A DNA stretch of 7,112 nucleotides from Thiohalobacter sp. (lineage in GTDB: Bacteria; Pseudomonadota; Gammaproteobacteria; DSM-19610), in the NCBI GenBank assembly GCA_027080445.1, contig JALWRY010000088.1, positions 1 to 7,112 on the forward strand, written 5' to 3'. The notes below the pieces were generated by a model. It searched no databases, was not told the origin of the DNA, and saw only the letters and a program-made list of their open reading frames with translations. Each line of letters begins with the position of its first letter. Position 1 is the first letter of the stretch. Below are positions 6,368-7,112 of this stretch, piece by piece. The translations under genes and the position numbers were made by a program.

Positions 6368-6388
6368 ACATTTTTACTCTGACCCCAA
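6368..6388 (-). repeat. GGGGTCAGAGTAAAAATG motif, possible dispersed repeat
   Basis: The minus strand reads TTTGGGGTCAGAGTAAAAAT followed by GT. A core GGGGTCAGAGTAAAA is one I recall as recurrent in many gammaproteobacterial genomes, often near REP-associated (Y1/IS200-like) transposase genes. Only one copy is in this window, so repetition cannot be shown here. Confidence 0.3.
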
Positions 6389-6395
6389 ACATCTT

Positions 6396-6593
6396 TCATC
6401 TGATCAAGATTCTTATCCCGTGTATAAACAACACGATAAAATTAATAATTACTGAAACCCACATGATATTAAATACAACCTCTTTGCTCCCGATGTTTTG
6501 GCTTAACAAAAAAAAGCAAATTACCGCAACGCCAATCATCGTGAAAGATATCGGAAGCAAAATCGATTTTCTTTTTTCGCGCTTTTTATTCAC
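6396..6593 (-). CDS. Small two-helix membrane protein, candidate immunity protein
   Basis: A 65-residue protein with a strongly basic N-terminus (NKKREKRK, 2-9). Two hydrophobic segments follow, ILLPISFTMIGVAVICFFLL (11-30) and roughly VVFNIMWVSVIINFIVLFIH (39-58), with a short SQNIGSKE loop. The positive-inside rule suggests both ends are cytoplasmic. Start GTG 6593 is the first start codon after an in-frame TAG at 6597-6599. The ribosome binding site is poor: TAGAGG lies about 12 nt upstream. The DNA is AT-rich, and AT-rich DNA can produce hydrophobic frames by chance, so this is not certain to be a gene. It lies 48 nt downstream of the toxin-like tail on the same strand, the usual place for an immunity gene. 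No family was recognised. Confidence 0.45.
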   Translation of the reverse strand: MNKKREKRKSILLPISFTMIGVAVICFFLLSQNIGSKEVVFNIMWVSVIINFIVLFIHGIRILIR

Positions 6594-6641
6594 AACCTAC
6601 CAATGACCTCTACAAACACAATTATTTCTTTACGCTGAATA

Positions 6642-7106
6642 TCACTTTGTGCTTGTGCAACTAGCTACTCTGGTAGAACATACTTGTAATCCAGCTGCTG
6701 CGCCTTCACCAAGACCACCAAAACCTTTTCCTGCTGTTAACGACTTTGTCGAAACATCAACAGAAAGACCGTCTGCAACGACATCACCTCCTTCGACAAC
6801 CCCCCCGAAGCTCAGAGAATCACTACCCGACTTTAACCTGCCGTCAAAAAAACCTAAACCGCCTGATCCACCAACACCTGCAAATAATCCAGGACCTAAT
6901 TTCACGCATGTAGTGACAACAGAGCATACTTGATCCGATGTCGCAATCACTGCGCCAACAAAATTTGATATCCCCACTAGTCCGAGTTGGAAGGAAGTTG
7001 CTCCGCCGATGTTTCCCTCGAATTCCTGGAACCTGTACTCTTCACCCAGGCACTGCTTGCTTGTAATGCGACCACCTAGCCTGCCAAGCTCATCATTAAA
7101 CAGTTA
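6642..7106 (-). pseudogene. Glycine-rich C-terminal fragment resembling an RHS/polymorphic-toxin tail
   Basis: The frame is open for 153 residues between an in-frame TAA at 7104-7106 and the stop at 6642-6644. It has no ATG; the only standard starts are CTG 7103, a later CTG, and GTG 6977. It begins LFNDELGRLGGRITSKQCLG, continues EEYRFQEFEGNIGGATSFQL, then has VCSVVTTCVKLGPGLFAGVG and ends in a Gly-rich beta-like tract with LTAGKGFGGLGEGAAAGLQV and CSTRVASC. This resembles the Gly-rich C-terminal tails seen downstream of RHS cores, from memory of such proteins. The lack of a proper start and the stop at the left edge of the frame suggest the 3' end of a larger gene broken by mutation or rearrangement, with its body beyond the window. 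The opposite strand has a Pro-rich frame (6649-6933) that is probably the shadow of the Gly codons. Whether it still makes protein is unknown. Confidence 0.42.
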
Positions 7107-7112
7107 AGAAAA

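Noticed and set aside
6214..6606. 130-residue plus-strand frame across the IS end and AT-rich region
   Set aside because: It starts inside the transposase remnant in another frame, crosses the terminal repeat and runs antisense to the small membrane protein; there is no ribosome binding site.
6649..6933. Proline-rich 94-residue open frame on the plus strand
   Set aside because: It is the complement of glycine codons in the minus-strand frame. It lacks a ribosome binding site, while the opposite frame is longer and has a protein-like Gly/hydrophobic pattern. Some doubt remains because neither frame has a good start.
6341..7112. Integron gene-cassette array (attC sites)
   Set aside because: I looked for paired RYYYAAC/GTTRRRY core sites around the small AT-rich gene and found none convincing. 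No CRISPR repeats or tRNA genes were seen in the window either.

Overview
The window looks like a piece of a gammaproteobacterial chromosome. The genes are dense and moderately GC-rich. They start with GGAGG-type ribosome binding sites and encode lipobox lipoproteins, a predicted outer-membrane barrel and a UDP-glucose 6-dehydrogenase of the usual bacterial type. The exact genus cannot be read from the sequence. From about 6340 to the right end the DNA becomes visibly AT-richer, and the only mobile-element trace in the window sits at that change, so the last ~1 kb looks like accessory DNA.

Layout. (1) 149-1492 (+): UDP-glucose 6-dehydrogenase (ugd), which makes UDP-glucuronate for surface polysaccharides. 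(2) 1527-1997 (-): a YbaK/EbsC-family aminoacyl-tRNA deacylase-like protein, convergent with ugd. (3) 1998-2204: a divergent intergenic region with a 14-15 nt imperfect palindrome around overlapping -10-like boxes. (4) 2205-2627 (+): a small exported helical protein with two cysteines. (5) A minus-strand run read from right to left: a calcium-loop lipoprotein (5973-4963), a predicted outer-membrane beta-barrel protein (4944-4141, TTG start), a strong rho-independent terminator (4126-4093), an EamA/DMT transporter (4063-3182) and an unknown lipoprotein (3156-2599). The last of these overlaps the 3' end of the small exported protein gene by 29 bp. (6) 6092-6340: the 3' remnant of an IS256/Mutator-family insertion sequence, with the transposase C-terminus and one terminal inverted repeat. 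(7) 6396-7106 (-): the glycine-rich C-terminal part of a protein resembling RHS/polymorphic-toxin tails, followed 48 nt downstream by a 65-residue two-helix membrane protein.

How the genes may work together. The lipoprotein and barrel genes are 18 nt apart and probably form one envelope unit. The transporter and the second lipoprotein are 25 nt apart and probably form another. The terminator between the two pairs suggests separate or attenuated expression. The most interesting region is the right end. An orphan, 5'-broken toxin-like tail followed by a small membrane protein matches the layout of toxin/immunity modules, next to an IS scar. This reading rests on pattern recognition and needs homology searches and more sequence beyond the right edge.
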